From Mesorhizobium sp. LNHC252B00 (lineage in GTDB: Bacteria > Pseudomonadota > Alphaproteobacteria > Rhizobiales > Rhizobiaceae), in NCBI RefSeq assembly GCF_000502955.1, contig NZ_AYWO01000007.1, forward strand, positions 215,605 to 258,091: a DNA stretch of 42,487 bases, read 5' to 3'. Position numbers and translations under genes: made by a program. Below the pieces are notes generated by a model. It searched no databases and had not been told where the DNA came from. It saw only the letters and a program-made list of their open reading frames with translations. This document shows, piece after piece, positions 9,555-20,678 of the stretch (positions within the stretch are counted from its first letter, which is position 1; each line of letters begins with the position of its first letter).

Positions 9555-9839
9555 ATGAAAACGCTTCTGTGCGGCGTAGTGCTTTGCATCGTCATCGTCG
9601 CGCCGGCCGCCGCCGAAACGCGCTACGATCGCAGCCTCGAAAAGGCGGCCATGAGCATCATCGCCGGCAAGATGGGCGATATCCGCGGCGGCTTTTCCTA
9701 CAAGCAGGTGCCGCAGCTGGTGGTCGTGCCGGGCGTAGTGCCGGCCATGAGCGAACGCCCACGCGAGGAAGCCACGGGCAAGCCGGACGACGATCTGTCG
9801 CCCGCCGTGGAACGGCAGGTCTCGCGAACCATTTTCTAA
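9555..9839 (+). CDS. Small predicted secreted protein
   Basis: 94 residues. Residues 1-20 form a classical signal peptide, MKTLLCGVVLCIVIVAPAAA, with cleavage expected after AAA-E. The mature part has an IRGGFSYKQVPQLVVVPG segment and a proline- and acid-rich end. I recall similar short proteins annotated only as hypothetical in Mesorhizobium-type genomes. CAGGCAGGGAGACAAC upstream gives a good ribosome site for the ATG at 9555. The 149 bases between dxs and this gene hold no clear terminator, so it may be read partly with dxs. Function unknown. Confidence 0.7.
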   Translation: MKTLLCGVVLCIVIVAPAAAETRYDRSLEKAAMSIIAGKMGDIRGGFSYKQVPQLVVVPGVVPAMSERPREEATGKPDDDLSPAVERQVSRTIF

Positions 9840-9946
9840 ATTGGAGGCCGGTGGGCCTGGAGTTGCTTAAGAAGGCACGATGGGTGTCGGTCCATCGGCA
9901 GATGCCTTTCCATGACGCTTGCCGTTATGCAGCCGATCTGAAAAGA

Positions 9947-11095
9947 CTATTCTTCGGCCAGCTCCGCTTGCTTCGACGGCTTCTCGGAGCGCCATGATTT
10001 CGCGGCGTTGCGGGCGCGGTCGGCCAAGATGGCGAGGCGTCCGCGCAGGCTTCGCCCACCCATCACTGATGACAAGATCACCGAATGCGTCGAAAAGCGG
10101 CGCTTGAAATCCTCGCCGCCGCAGAGAAAGTCGACCGTGGTCAAGCCCTGGTCAAGCGACCACTGGATATAGTCCATCATCAAGACCATGCCCGGCGAGG
10201 CCCGCTCGAAGGACGGGTCATAGGTCGTGACGAAAGCCATCATCGTCCCGCGCTGCTCGAAATTGATCGAGACGGCGATGATCGCGTCGTCACGTTCGAG
10301 CACGAAGATGCGCAGCAATCGGAGCTCGGCCAGGACGGAGACGAGTGCCGCCAGAGCGGTGGAGCCTTCGTCGAAGAGATCCGAAGCGCGGCCGTGCTTT
10401 GCCAGCCACAGCCGCTTCAGCGCCGCGACGCGCTCGAGCACCTGCTCGCGGTCTTCGTGCGCATCCATCAGGCGGAAGCGCAGCTTGCCGCCTTCCTCCA
10501 TGAATTTGCGGCCACGGCGGTAGTTTTGCCGGGTTTTTTTCGATTGGCTTTCGAACCATTGCGCGCCGCCTTGCCAGGTGCCAGCGACACGATGGCTGAT
10601 CTCGCTGCGGTGGTTTGGCTGCAAGATCGTGCCGCGGCCTGGGACGGCGGAACCGAGCAGGGCGTGGAATCGGGCATCCGGCAACAAACGATTCAGATAA
10701 ACGAGGTCGAAGCCACCATCGTCGAGAATGCGTTGCCAGAGTTGCGATAGAATCAACGGGTCGCAGTCGGGGGCGAGCAACACGTCGCCGTAATCGCTGT
10801 GATCCTTCGCCGCCCATTCCAGGATACGGACACCGGAGCGCTTGAAGGTCGCAAGTGCAATGACGGCCTCAAGCCGCTTGCCGCTCCAGACCAACCCGAT
10901 CCTGAGGCCGCGCCGGTCCTGATGCGGCGTCGTGCGCCACCAGGCCGAGATCCAGTCCGGATGCTGGAAAACAAGGCCGCCGGCGCGTTGCCAGAGCGCC
11001 GTCCAGGCCGGCGCTATTTCTGCCAGGCGCGCGGCCGAAGTCGCGACTTCGATATGGTGCGTTTGCGGCAGCCGGCACACGACGGGCCCGTTCAA
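9947..11095 (-). CDS. GNAT-fold acyltransferase of the CelD/BioF2-like (FemAB-related) family
   Basis: 382 residues. The central SQSKKTRQNYRRGRKFMEEGG and the C-terminal ERASPGMVLMMDYIQWSLDQ followed by TVDFLCGGEDFKRRF are typical of the BioF2-like acetyltransferase domain (Acetyltransf_6) found in CelD and FemAB-type proteins. These transfer acyl or aminoacyl groups to amines, sugars or lipids; the substrate is unknown here. It starts inside the end of the hydroxylase gene (4-base ATGA overlap), so the two are almost surely translationally coupled and probably share a pathway. It is downstream of that gene and ends convergently with the secreted-protein gene. Confidence 0.82.
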   Translation of the reverse strand: MNGPVVCRLPQTHHIEVATSAARLAEIAPAWTALWQRAGGLVFQHPDWISAWWRTTPHQDRRGLRIGLVWSGKRLEAVIALATFKRSGVRILEWAAKDHSDYGDVLLAPDCDPLILSQLWQRILDDGGFDLVYLNRLLPDARFHALLGSAVPGRGTILQPNHRSEISHRVAGTWQGGAQWFESQSKKTRQNYRRGRKFMEEGGKLRFRLMDAHEDREQVLERVAALKRLWLAKHGRASDLFDEGSTALAALVSVLAELRLLRIFVLERDDAIIAVSINFEQRGTMMAFVTTYDPSFERASPGMVLMMDYIQWSLDQGLTTVDFLCGGEDFKRRFSTHSVILSSVMGGRSLRGRLAILADRARNAAKSWRSEKPSKQAELAEE

Positions 11096-12087
11096 GGCTC
11101 CCCCCTTTGCGGCGATTGCCGTGACTCGGGCTTTTCAGTGCGGAGGTATCTTGCGATCAGCCGCCAAATCCGCTTCAGCGGCAGGATATAGAGGCCTGAG
11201 AGCGACTGGTAGTCGCGCACGTTGCGTTCGATCAAACCGAACTTGAAGTCCTCGTCCGGTCTGGGAACGCATAGCGTTCCGAACAGCCGGTCCCAGAACG
11301 AGAAGAGCAGCCCGAAGTTCTTGTCGTAGTGGCGCGGGTCCGTGCTGTGGTGCAACTGATGCCAGTGCGGGCATAAGATCAGGTTGTTCAGCGGCCCAAA
11401 CGAAATCTTGAAATGCGTGTGCCTGACGAAATCCATCATCAGGATGTTGCGTATGATGTAGACGTTGACGCCGAAGATCGTCAGTTCGACGAGGTTCAAC
11501 GCGACCAGCGACCAGATGCCGAAGCAGATGCCGGGAATGACGCCGTCCCAAGCCCGGTTCATCAATTCGTCGAGCGGGTGGACGCGGTCCTTGGTTATGC
11601 CGACCATCACCTCGGCCGAATGGTGCACCTTGTGCAGTTCCCAGAGCACCGGATAGCGATGCTGGGCGACGTGATAGAGATAGTAAGAGATGTCGTAGGC
11701 GAGCAGCATTGTGATGGTGAATATCGTTACCGTCACCGGTCCTGCCGGACCGTCGATCAGAGGCGATTGGATCGGAAGGAAGGTCGTGAGTAGCCAGTTC
11801 GTCGCATAACCGACGGCGCTGACGAAGACGATGCCGGCAGGCAGCATGAGGAACGGCATCAGGGCCTTCCTCGTCACCCAGAACAGAAGGTCGGCTCTCG
11901 CCGAGGGATGAGTGACGACCTCGTGCGGGATCGCGAACTCGAAGAATTCTTTCCAGCTCTTTTTCTCGACCGTGCGCCAATAGGCGACGAGGGCGCTGAC
12001 CAAAGCGGTCAGCAACAGAAGTCCGGTCGCCAGCAGACCGGCGCCGGAAATCCGGTCAAGCACCTTGTAGACGATTTCGCTGGCCAT
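11092..12087 (-). CDS. Sterol desaturase / fatty acid hydroxylase superfamily membrane protein
   Basis: 331 residues with several N-terminal and central membrane spans and the histidine boxes that bind a di-iron centre: HVAQHR, HKVHHSAE and HQLHHSTDPRHYDKN. Enzymes of this fold hydroxylate or desaturate lipids in the membrane, including sterols, fatty acids and, in Rhizobium tropici OlsE, ornithine lipids; which applies here is not shown. A TTG at 12093 could also start it; the ATG at 12087 (MASEIVYKV) is used because it is a standard start, although the ribosome site is weak for either. Its end overlaps the acyltransferase start by 4 bases. Confidence 0.88.
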   Translation of the reverse strand: MASEIVYKVLDRISGAGLLATGLLLLTALVSALVAYWRTVEKKSWKEFFEFAIPHEVVTHPSARADLLFWVTRKALMPFLMLPAGIVFVSAVGYATNWLLTTFLPIQSPLIDGPAGPVTVTIFTITMLLAYDISYYLYHVAQHRYPVLWELHKVHHSAEVMVGITKDRVHPLDELMNRAWDGVIPGICFGIWSLVALNLVELTIFGVNVYIIRNILMMDFVRHTHFKISFGPLNNLILCPHWHQLHHSTDPRHYDKNFGLLFSFWDRLFGTLCVPRPDEDFKFGLIERNVRDYQSLSGLYILPLKRIWRLIARYLRTEKPESRQSPQRGEP

Positions 12088-12363
12088 TTCCAAGATTGCC
12101 GCCTCTTCATCCCGTTTTGCGGGCTGTCGCAGTCATAACATTTTAGTCCTCAAGCAAGTGCGACGAGAACTGGTTAACGATCCATGAAATTTCCGGTGGC
12201 TTAAGACGAGAGAATTTCTGTCATGCCCATCTTCCTTGAAGTTGAGGCGCGTGATTGCCCAAGCACGAAGCGCCGTTTGCAGATCATTGTCGGAGGCGAC
12301 ATGCTTTCCTTCAATGCCGGGCAGTGCCCTTGCCATCGTCGTCGGCTTTCGCCATGAAGGCCG

Positions 12364-13128
12364 ATGAATTCGCCTCTGCCAGCCAGCGCCCGCCAGCGGC
12401 TTGACGACCTGCTCGTCCAACGCGGGCTGTTTGCCAGCCGCTCGCGTGCCCGCGACGCGGTCGAACGCGGCACGGTGACTGTCGACGGCGTCCTTGCCCG
12501 CAAGCCTGGTCAGAGCGTTTCGCCGCAATGTCTCATCGCCATCGACGACCCGGCGCAAGGCTATGTGTCGCGCGCGGCGCTCAAGCTGATCGGCGGGCTC
12601 GACCATTTCGGCCTCGATCCCGCCGGCTGTGAGGCACTCGACATCGGCGCCTCGACAGGCGGCTTTACCCAGGTCCTGCTGGAGCGCGGCGCTGCTCATG
12701 TCACCGCCATCGATGTCGGGCATGGTCAGGTGCACCCTGATGTCGGGGGAGACCCGCGTGTGACGGTGATCGAAGGCCTGAACGCCCGCGATCTCACCGC
12801 CGCCGATCTTGGCGGTCGTATACCGGATTTCATTGTCTCCGATGTCAGCTTCATCTCGCTGAAACTGGCGATGCCGCCGGCGCTTGGCCTTGCGAAGGCT
12901 GGCGCCAAGGCCATGTTTCTGGTCAAGCCCCAATTCGAGGCTGGTCGCGAAGCGATCGGCAAGGGTGGTCTGTTGAAAGATCCCTACGACGCCTCCCGTG
13001 TCGCCGGCCTGTTGCAGGATTGGCTCGATGCCGTCCCCGGCTGGCGGGCGCTGGGGCTGCATTTGTCACCGATCGAGGGCGGCGACGGCAATCGCGAATT
13101 CTTGCTCGGTGGGATCAAGGATCGATGA
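12364..13128 (+). CDS. tlyA: TlyA family rRNA 2'-O-methyltransferase (hemolysin A homologue)
   Basis: 254 residues. Residues 9-65 are an S4 RNA-binding domain (RQRLDDLLVQRGLFASRSRA). From residue 70 comes a FtsJ-like methyltransferase fold: RAALKLIGGLDHF with the catalytic lysine region, the SAM-binding DIGASTGGFTQVLLERGA from residue 93, DVSFISL and LVKPQFE. In mycobacteria TlyA methylates cytidines of 16S and 23S rRNA; hemolysis claims for relatives are doubtful. Its stop overlaps the next methyltransferase start (ATGA), so the two RNA modifiers form one unit. GAAGG precedes the ATG. Confidence 0.93.
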   Translation: MNSPLPASARQRLDDLLVQRGLFASRSRARDAVERGTVTVDGVLARKPGQSVSPQCLIAIDDPAQGYVSRAALKLIGGLDHFGLDPAGCEALDIGASTGGFTQVLLERGAAHVTAIDVGHGQVHPDVGGDPRVTVIEGLNARDLTAADLGGRIPDFIVSDVSFISLKLAMPPALGLAKAGAKAMFLVKPQFEAGREAIGKGGLLKDPYDASRVAGLLQDWLDAVPGWRALGLHLSPIEGGDGNREFLLGGIKDR

Positions 13129-14366
13129 GCGCGCGCTTCACCATCAGTAAACTTGGCGCTCAGGGGGACGGCATCGCCGAGACCGAGACAGGCGATCTGT
13201 TCATCCCTTTCACATTGCCCGGCGAAACGGTCACCGCTTCGCGCGAAAGGGATCGCGCCATGCTGGTGGCGGTGCTGGAAGCCTCGCCGTTGCGCATCGA
13301 TCCCGCCTGCCGCCATTTCACCGAATGCGGCGGCTGCGCCCTCCAGCATTTCGAAGCCGAAGCCTATCGCCAGTGGAAACGCGAAAAGGTGGTGCACGCC
13401 TTGAAGGGTAAAGCAATCGATTGCGAGATCGGTGAACTGGTCGCCTGCGCGCCGCACACGCGCCGCCGTGTGGTGCTTGCCGCCCGGCGCACGGACACAA
13501 GCATGCTGCTCGGCTTCCATCGCCATCTGTCGCCGGAGATCATCTCCATCGAGGAATGCCCGATCTCGCTGCCGGAGATCGTCGCCGCGCTCGATCGCTT
13601 GAAGGCACTCGCCGAATTGGTCTGTGCCACCACCAAATCGTTCCGCATGACCGTCACCGTGACCGGTTCAGGCCTCGATGTCGCCGTCTATGAATCAGGC
13701 AAACTGGGCGAGAACCAGCGTCGGGTCGCTTCCAATTTCGTCATGGCCCAGGGATTTGCGCGGCTTTCGATCGACGACGAGATCATCATAGAGCCAAAAA
13801 AGCCGACGGTCATGTTCGGCGGCGTTGCCGTCGCCATTCCGCCTGGCGCCTTCCTGCAGGCCACCGAGGCCGCAGAACAGGCGATGGCCGGTATCGTCGG
13901 TGGACATCTGAAGCGTGCCAAGAAGGTGGCGGACCTCTTCGCCGGTTGCGGCAGCTTTGCCTTGCGGCTGGCGACCAAATCCGAAGTCCACGCGGTGGAG
14001 GGTGATGCGGCAGCCCTTTCGGCGCTCGACCGGGGGTCACGCTTCGCCACCGGCCTGAAGCGGGTGACGGCTGAACGCCGCGATCTGTTCCGCCGGCCGC
14101 TGACGTTCAAGGAATTGAATGGCTTCGACGGCCTGGTGTTCGATCCCCCACGGGCGGGTGCCGAGGATCAGTCGAAGCAGATCGCCCGCTCGGATGTTCC
14201 GTACGTCGCCGCGGTATCCTGCAATCCGGTGACGCTCGCGCGGGATTTGCGTATCCTCATCGACGGCGGTTACACCTTGAAAAGCGTGACGCCGATCGAC
14301 CAGTTCCTGTGGTCGCCGCACGTCGAGGCGGTGGCGCTGCTGGAGAAGCCGAAACGGCGACGGTAG
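13125..14366 (+). CDS. TrmA/RlmD-type class I SAM-dependent RNA (uracil-5) methyltransferase
   Basis: 413 residues. Cysteines at 62, 68, 71 and about 145 (CRHFTECGGC, then EECP) match the 4Fe-4S site of RlmC/RlmD enzymes, which place a 5-methyl group on uracil in 23S rRNA. The SAM site is KVADLFAGCGSFALRL, and VFDPPRAGAEDQ and AVSCNPVTLARDL carry the family's catalytic region, with the nucleophilic cysteine in SCNP. It is shorter than E. coli RlmD and I see no clear N-terminal TRAM domain beyond a short OB-like start, so the exact target uracil is uncertain. It is translationally coupled to tlyA and ends 2 bases from the convergent vapC. Confidence 0.9.
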   Translation: MSARFTISKLGAQGDGIAETETGDLFIPFTLPGETVTASRERDRAMLVAVLEASPLRIDPACRHFTECGGCALQHFEAEAYRQWKREKVVHALKGKAIDCEIGELVACAPHTRRRVVLAARRTDTSMLLGFHRHLSPEIISIEECPISLPEIVAALDRLKALAELVCATTKSFRMTVTVTGSGLDVAVYESGKLGENQRRVASNFVMAQGFARLSIDDEIIIEPKKPTVMFGGVAVAIPPGAFLQATEAAEQAMAGIVGGHLKRAKKVADLFAGCGSFALRLATKSEVHAVEGDAAALSALDRGSRFATGLKRVTAERRDLFRRPLTFKELNGFDGLVFDPPRAGAEDQSKQIARSDVPYVAAVSCNPVTLARDLRILIDGGYTLKSVTPIDQFLWSPHVEAVALLEKPKRRR

Positions 14367-14368
14367 CG

Positions 14369-14758
14369 TTATGCTTCTTGCACGTTTTCAAGCCCAGTTG
14401 CTTTCGCGGCCTTGACGAGCTTGCGGTCGAAGGTCGCGAAGCCCGTGCAGTGCGCAGATTTGCCCAGATGCAAGGCATCCGCGAAATCCATTCCCGTCTG
14501 GGCTAGGTCGAGGGCGAAAGAGACAGTCGCGGCTTCCTCTACCTCAACGGTTGCGAGCCCGCCGAAACCCCGTAGCGCTCGGATGATTTCGGTCTGATCG
14601 TAGCCATAGGCACTACGCAGTACCCATTCGGCTTCCAGGATCACCGTAACGGCAACAAAGACCGGTCGAGTATCGATCAGCTGTCGAGCGCGTAGGGACT
14701 GCTCAGGGTGGTCGCCCGTCAGGTAACGAACGACGACATTGGTATCAATCGCGAGCAT
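14369..14758 (-). CDS. vapC: VapC-type PIN-domain toxin (ribonuclease)
   Basis: 129 residues forming a full PIN domain: MLAIDTNVVVRYLTGD with Asp5, EAEWVL with Glu at 42 or 44, MDFADALHL with Asp at 91/94, and FATFDRKL with Asp111. These acidic residues bind Mg2+ for RNA cleavage; VapC toxins usually cut tRNA or rRNA and so halt translation. The frame extends upstream to 14866, but the ATG at 14758 is the family start. It overlaps the antitoxin gene by 14 bases, the usual vapBC arrangement. All acidic residues expected for activity are present. Confidence 0.93.
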   Translation of the reverse strand: MLAIDTNVVVRYLTGDHPEQSLRARQLIDTRPVFVAVTVILEAEWVLRSAYGYDQTEIIRALRGFGGLATVEVEEAATVSFALDLAQTGMDFADALHLGKSAHCTGFATFDRKLVKAAKATGLENVQEA

Positions 14759-15020
14759 GGTGTCGCCGCGCCTCTGCGAGCACGCCCGCGTCCATTTCTT
14801 CCAGAGTCTTTGGTTCGCCCCTGTGTGGAAGAGAGCCAAACACATCTTCTGGCCGCGTCTCGGCAAAAGCTCGCGCCGGCGTTAAAAGGACGCCTTCCGG
14901 CGTGTCTTCGACCTGTAGGCGTGTTCCGGCACCCCACTCTCTCCGTTTCCGGATTGCGCTGGGCAGGATGACTTGTCCCTTGGTCGAGACGATAGTCGTG
15001 AGCTTTTCCGGAGCACCCAC
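14745..15020 (-). CDS. vapB: VapB-type AbrB/SpoVT-fold antitoxin
   Basis: 91 residues. Residues 8-45 are a swapped-hairpin AbrB DNA-binding domain: TTIVSTKGQVILPSAIRKRR, then GTRLQVEDTPEGVLLTP. The C-terminal tail (PEDVFGSLPHRGEPKTLEEM) is the toxin-binding part. The start is GTG at 15020 with AGGAATAGG upstream. Antitoxins of this kind bind VapC and repress their own promoter; no clear palindrome was found in the short upstream gap. It is immediately upstream of vapC and overlaps it. Confidence 0.92.
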   Translation of the reverse strand: MGAPEKLTTIVSTKGQVILPSAIRKRREWGAGTRLQVEDTPEGVLLTPARAFAETRPEDVFGSLPHRGEPKTLEEMDAGVLAEARRHHARD

Positions 15021-15083
15021 AGAAGCCTATTCCTAATGTAAGACAATCGTAAGATAGCGCGAGATGACATCGATTTCAAGGCT

Positions 15084-15206
15084 ATGAAGCTTGCAAAGCC
15101 GGAGTCGTCCCACTCTGCGAGCACGACGGTTGCGAAGCTTGTGGGGATCAGCGCCGTCATTGTTGAGCTTGCCGCTAAAAGCGGGCAGATTGCACCGCGG
15201 AATTAG
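15084..15206 (+). CDS. Possible small ORF, 40 codons, unknown
   Basis: ATG at 15084 to TAG at 15204-15206 codes a 40-residue peptide, MKLAKPESSHSASTTVAKLV and onward, divergent from vapB. The stop overlaps the ribosome site of the next gene, which would allow coupled translation. The only upstream purine run (AAGG) is too close to the ATG, and there is no recognised family. It may be a chance frame or a remnant. Confidence 0.2.
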   Translation: MKLAKPESSHSASTTVAKLVGISAVIVELAAKSGQIAPRN

Positions 15207-15219
15207 GGGGGACTGAAAA

Positions 15220-15504
15220 ATGATTTCACCAGGATTCGTTGCCGAGATTTTGGGCGCAGCTCTCATGATGGCGCTCACGGGTGCGCTCGTCGCCTGGATC
15301 TTGCGAAAGATCACTCGAATCGGGTTATTGCCATCTTATGCACTTGGCATCGCGGCCATGACGTTTGTCGCAGCTGCGCTGTATGTCTCCGGCCACGACG
15401 GAACAGTCGACTACCTGAGTGCTTGGATCAAATATGCGATCGGTGGCGTCATTGGCTTCTTGATTCTCTACGCGACTTCGCGCCGTTCTATCAGCAAGGC
15501 ATAA
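15220..15504 (+). CDS. Small predicted membrane protein
   Basis: 94 residues with three hydrophobic segments: VAEILGAALMMALTGALVAW (residues 7-26), LGIAAMTFVAAALYV (about 42-56) and AIGGVIGFLILYA (about 73-85), joined by short charged loops. TAGGGGGGACTG precedes the ATG at 15220, a strong ribosome site. No family is recognised. It lies divergent from vapBC and convergent to tldD, in a small block with lower GC than its neighbours that looks like accessory DNA. Confidence 0.6.
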   Translation: MISPGFVAEILGAALMMALTGALVAWILRKITRIGLLPSYALGIAAMTFVAAALYVSGHDGTVDYLSAWIKYAIGGVIGFLILYATSRRSISKA

Positions 15505-15529
15505 CGGCTCGGCCAGAGGGGCCGATCGA

Positions 15530-16942
15530 TCAAACCCGCGTGCCGCCGACGGTCATCTGGTTCATGCGCAAATGCGGCTGGCCGACGCCGACAGGCACGC
15601 CCTGTCCGGCCTTGCCGCACATGCCGATGCCGGTGTCGAGCTTCATGTCGTTGCCGATCATCGCAACGCGATGCATGGCGTCCGGCCCGTTGCCGATCAG
15701 CATGGCGCCCTTGATCGGCTGCGTCACCTTGCCGTTCTCGATCATGTAAGCCTCGGTGCAGCCGAAGACGAATTTGCCTGAGGTGATGTCGACCTGGCCG
15801 CCGCCGAAGGAGACTGCATAGATACCGTTCTTCACCGAAGCGATGATTTCGTCCGGCTCCATGTCGCCTGCCGTCATGTAGGTGTTGGTCATGCGCGGCA
15901 TCGGCTGGTGGGCATAGCCTTCACGCCGGCCGTTGCCGGTCGCCTTCATACCCATCAGCCGGGCGTTCTGGCGATCCTGCATGTAGCCGACCAATTTGCC
16001 GTCGTCGATCAGCACATTGCGGGCCGAAGGCGTGCCTTCGTCATCGACAGTGAGCGAGCCGCGCCGCTCGGGCATGGTGCCGTCGTCAACGACGGTCACT
16101 CCCTTGGCGGCGACCTGCTGGCCCAGCAGGCCGGCGAAGGCCGAGGTCTTCTTGCGGTTGAAGTCGCCTTCCAGCCCATGGCCGACAGCCTCGTGCAGCA
16201 TGACGCCCGGCCAACCGCTCGACAGCACGATGTCGAAGGTGCCGGCCGGCGCCGGTATCGCCTCGAGGTTGACGAGGGCTTGCCGGAGCGCCTCCTTGGC
16301 GGCGTGCTTCCAGCTGTCCTCGACCAGGAATTCGCCAAAGGCCTTGCGGCCACCCATGCCGTAGGAGCCGCTCTCCTGGCGGTCGCCATTGCCGACCACG
16401 ACAGAGACGTTGATGCGGACCAGCGGGCGGATATCGCGCACCACCTGGCCGTCGGCGCGCACGATCTCGACATGTTGCCAGGAGGCGGCAAGCGAGGCCG
16501 AAACCTGGCGCACGCGCGGATCCTCGGCGCGCAGCCACGCGTCGATCTCCTGCAGCAGCTTTGCCTTGGTCTCGAAGGAAGGCGAGGGGATAGGGTTCTC
16601 CTCGCCATAGAGATGGCGGTTGGTGCGGGCGGGTGCGGCGGCAAGCGTGCCGGAATAGCCGCCCTTGACGGTTGAAACGGCGTCGGCCGCGCGCAGCAGC
16701 GAGGCCTCGGAAAGATCGCTGGAATGCGCGTAACCGCTGGCTTCGCCGGCGACGGCACGCAGACCAAACCCCTGGTCGGTGTTGAAATTGGCGGTCTTCA
16801 GCCGGCCATTGTCGAACATCAGCGCTTCGCTTTCGCTGTATTCGAGAAACAGCTCGCCGTCGTCGGCGCCGTTGATGGTCTCAGCGACGATTTGCTTGAT
16901 GCGATCGTCTGAAATGTCGAATTGGCCGATCAGGCTGTTCAT
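15530..16942 (-). CDS. tldD: TldD-type metalloprotease (modulator of DNA gyrase / microcin maturation family)
   Basis: 470 residues, the usual TldD length. The metal site is H250-EAVGH-255 within VMLHEAVGHGLEGD, the HExxxH signature of the family, and GSLTVDDEGTPSARNVLIDD and TNTYMTAGDMEPDEIIASV are typical conserved blocks. In E. coli TldD works with TldE/PmbA to degrade unfolded peptides and to mature microcin B17 and CcdA; no pmbA is in this window. The frame opens at 17128, but the ATG at 16942 (MNSLIGQFD) matches the family start. The ribosome site is weak. It is downstream of the IalB-like gene on the same strand. Confidence 0.94.
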   Translation of the reverse strand: MNSLIGQFDISDDRIKQIVAETINGADDGELFLEYSESEALMFDNGRLKTANFNTDQGFGLRAVAGEASGYAHSSDLSEASLLRAADAVSTVKGGYSGTLAAAPARTNRHLYGEENPIPSPSFETKAKLLQEIDAWLRAEDPRVRQVSASLAASWQHVEIVRADGQVVRDIRPLVRINVSVVVGNGDRQESGSYGMGGRKAFGEFLVEDSWKHAAKEALRQALVNLEAIPAPAGTFDIVLSSGWPGVMLHEAVGHGLEGDFNRKKTSAFAGLLGQQVAAKGVTVVDDGTMPERRGSLTVDDEGTPSARNVLIDDGKLVGYMQDRQNARLMGMKATGNGRREGYAHQPMPRMTNTYMTAGDMEPDEIIASVKNGIYAVSFGGGQVDITSGKFVFGCTEAYMIENGKVTQPIKGAMLIGNGPDAMHRVAMIGNDMKLDTGIGMCGKAGQGVPVGVGQPHLRMNQMTVGGTRV

Positions 16943-17139
16943 GGCGCGTCCGTTCACAGGAGGAATGGGTCTTTGCCCCGATGTAGGCGCGAAGGCGCGT
17001 CGAGACAATCGTCCCGTCGCATTGCGAAGACAAATGCGCTCGCCGACAGGTCGGTCGACGTCACTTTTGGTGGATGAAGTCCTTGAGGTCGCTGGCCATC
17101 GAATTCCAGTTAGAAAGGTTTCCAGCAAGCACCAGCCTG

Positions 17140-17682
17140 TCAGGGCAGGGCGGCAAAACCGTCGGCGAACCCCTTGAGATCGACCGGGATGCCGATGCCT
17201 TCTTCCGGAGTCTGGAAAACGATGAAGGTGGCCGACGTGCCGGTCTTCAGCGTGTCGAGCAGCGGCTTTTCGAGAATGACCTCGGCATAGCAGCCGTCCT
17301 GGAAGCAGCGTACGAAATAGGCGCGGCCGATATCCTTGCCGTCGACATTGAGGCCGAGCCCGTTGGGCAAGAGTACGCCGAGCGGCGCCAGCACGCGCAG
17401 GATCTCCGCCTTGTTATCGGCGGTGCGCAGCACGACGACCGACAGCCCCATCTCCGGACGATCCTCGGCGACGACGTTCTGCATCATCACGCATTGTTCC
17501 GAGGTCGCGCCGGCCGGGGTGTCGCAGATGATCGACCACGCGCCATGCGTCGAGCGCACCGTGCCGCTCGGTTGCGCGGCGTTGGCCGTGCCGGACAAGC
17601 CGATACCAGACAGGGCGGCGAGAAAGATGACCTTCGCCCAGTTTCTCGAAAACCGAGAGTTTCTCGAAAGCCAAGGGATCAT
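17140..17682 (-). CDS. Invasion-associated locus B (IalB) family secreted protein
   Basis: 180 residues. The first 36 or so form a signal peptide (basic MIPWLSRNSRFSRNW, then VIFLAALSGIGL and cleavage near ANA-AQ). The mature part shows the IalB pattern: HGAWSIICDTPAGATSEQCVMM and FVRCFQDGCYAEVIL, whose cysteines probably pair in the periplasm. The name comes from a Bartonella locus linked to red-cell invasion; most alphaproteobacteria have such proteins without that trait. The frame opens at a GTG at 17703; the ATG at 17682 has GGAG upstream and is preferred. Its basic region contains a short sequence duplication (see findings). Confidence 0.9.
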   Translation of the reverse strand: MIPWLSRNSRFSRNWAKVIFLAALSGIGLSGTANAAQPSGTVRSTHGAWSIICDTPAGATSEQCVMMQNVVAEDRPEMGLSVVVLRTADNKAEILRVLAPLGVLLPNGLGLNVDGKDIGRAYFVRCFQDGCYAEVILEKPLLDTLKTGTSATFIVFQTPEEGIGIPVDLKGFADGFAALP

Positions 17683-18001
17683 GACGGCTCCATTGCGAAT
17701 CACGGCACTTTAAGCCGCGCCAAAGCCAAGTAAAGGATGAGACCGCAACCGGTCTGCCCCCAAAAAGCCAATGCGGCGCTTTTCCCTGCCAATTTCGCCC
17801 GAATTGCGACGTCCGGCACGAGCGGCCCGCAGGAATGCGAGGCGCATCCGGTCTTGCGCGCAAAAATGCCGCACGGTTTCGCCCGCTCCTTTCTTGCAGA
17901 GGGAAAAAGAGTATGGTTTGAACCAGCTTGAGACTGTCGGGATTCCCGTCCCGGCATTGTTCGTTATTCTCGTGGATACCGCCGCGAGGAACTGGGAGAC
18001 G
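17683..18001. other. Divergent upstream region of ialB-like and ctaC genes
   Basis: 319 bases with no gene I would support. A long frame continuous with ctaC runs from 17771 but has no start support and a non-secretory composition. CGAGGAACTGGGAGACG at the right end supplies the ctaC ribosome site. A TTGAAC near 17917 is followed by no good -10 element, so promoters are not assigned. Confidence 0.5.
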
Positions 18002-20600
<2,599 letters not shown>

Positions 20601-20622
20601 GGCGGCTGCCCCGCTCGAATAC

Positions 20623-20648
20623 AAAACCGCCGGTCCGCCGGCGGTTTT
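20623..20648 (+). terminator. Hairpin with short T run between ctaD and ctaB
   Basis: AAAACCGCCGG (20623-20633), loop TCCG, then CCGGCGGTTTT (20638-20648). It is a perfect 11-bp stem whose descending arm ends in four Ts, so it could act as a partial terminator, lowering ctaB and downstream expression relative to ctaCD, or stabilise the ctaCD message. Confidence 0.65.
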
Positions 20649-20678
20649 GCCCAACGGAATAATGGACTTAAAGTACGC

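Noticed and set aside
12223..12357. 44-codon plus-strand frame before tlyA
   Set aside because: No ribosome site and no family. It lies in the tlyA leader and ends just before the true start; it was not judged strong enough to list.
15084..15206. 40-codon frame as a true third toxin-antitoxin gene
   Set aside because: It is divergent from vapBC and has no ribosome site or family. It is listed only as a low-confidence ORF.
15509..15525. TCGGCC-AGAGG-GGCCGA hairpin between convergent genes
   Set aside because: No T run on either side; it may be part of a termination region but is too weak to call.
17771..18001. Upstream extension of the ctaC frame
   Set aside because: Basic, non-secretory sequence. 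The ATG at 18002 has a good ribosome site and begins a normal signal peptide.
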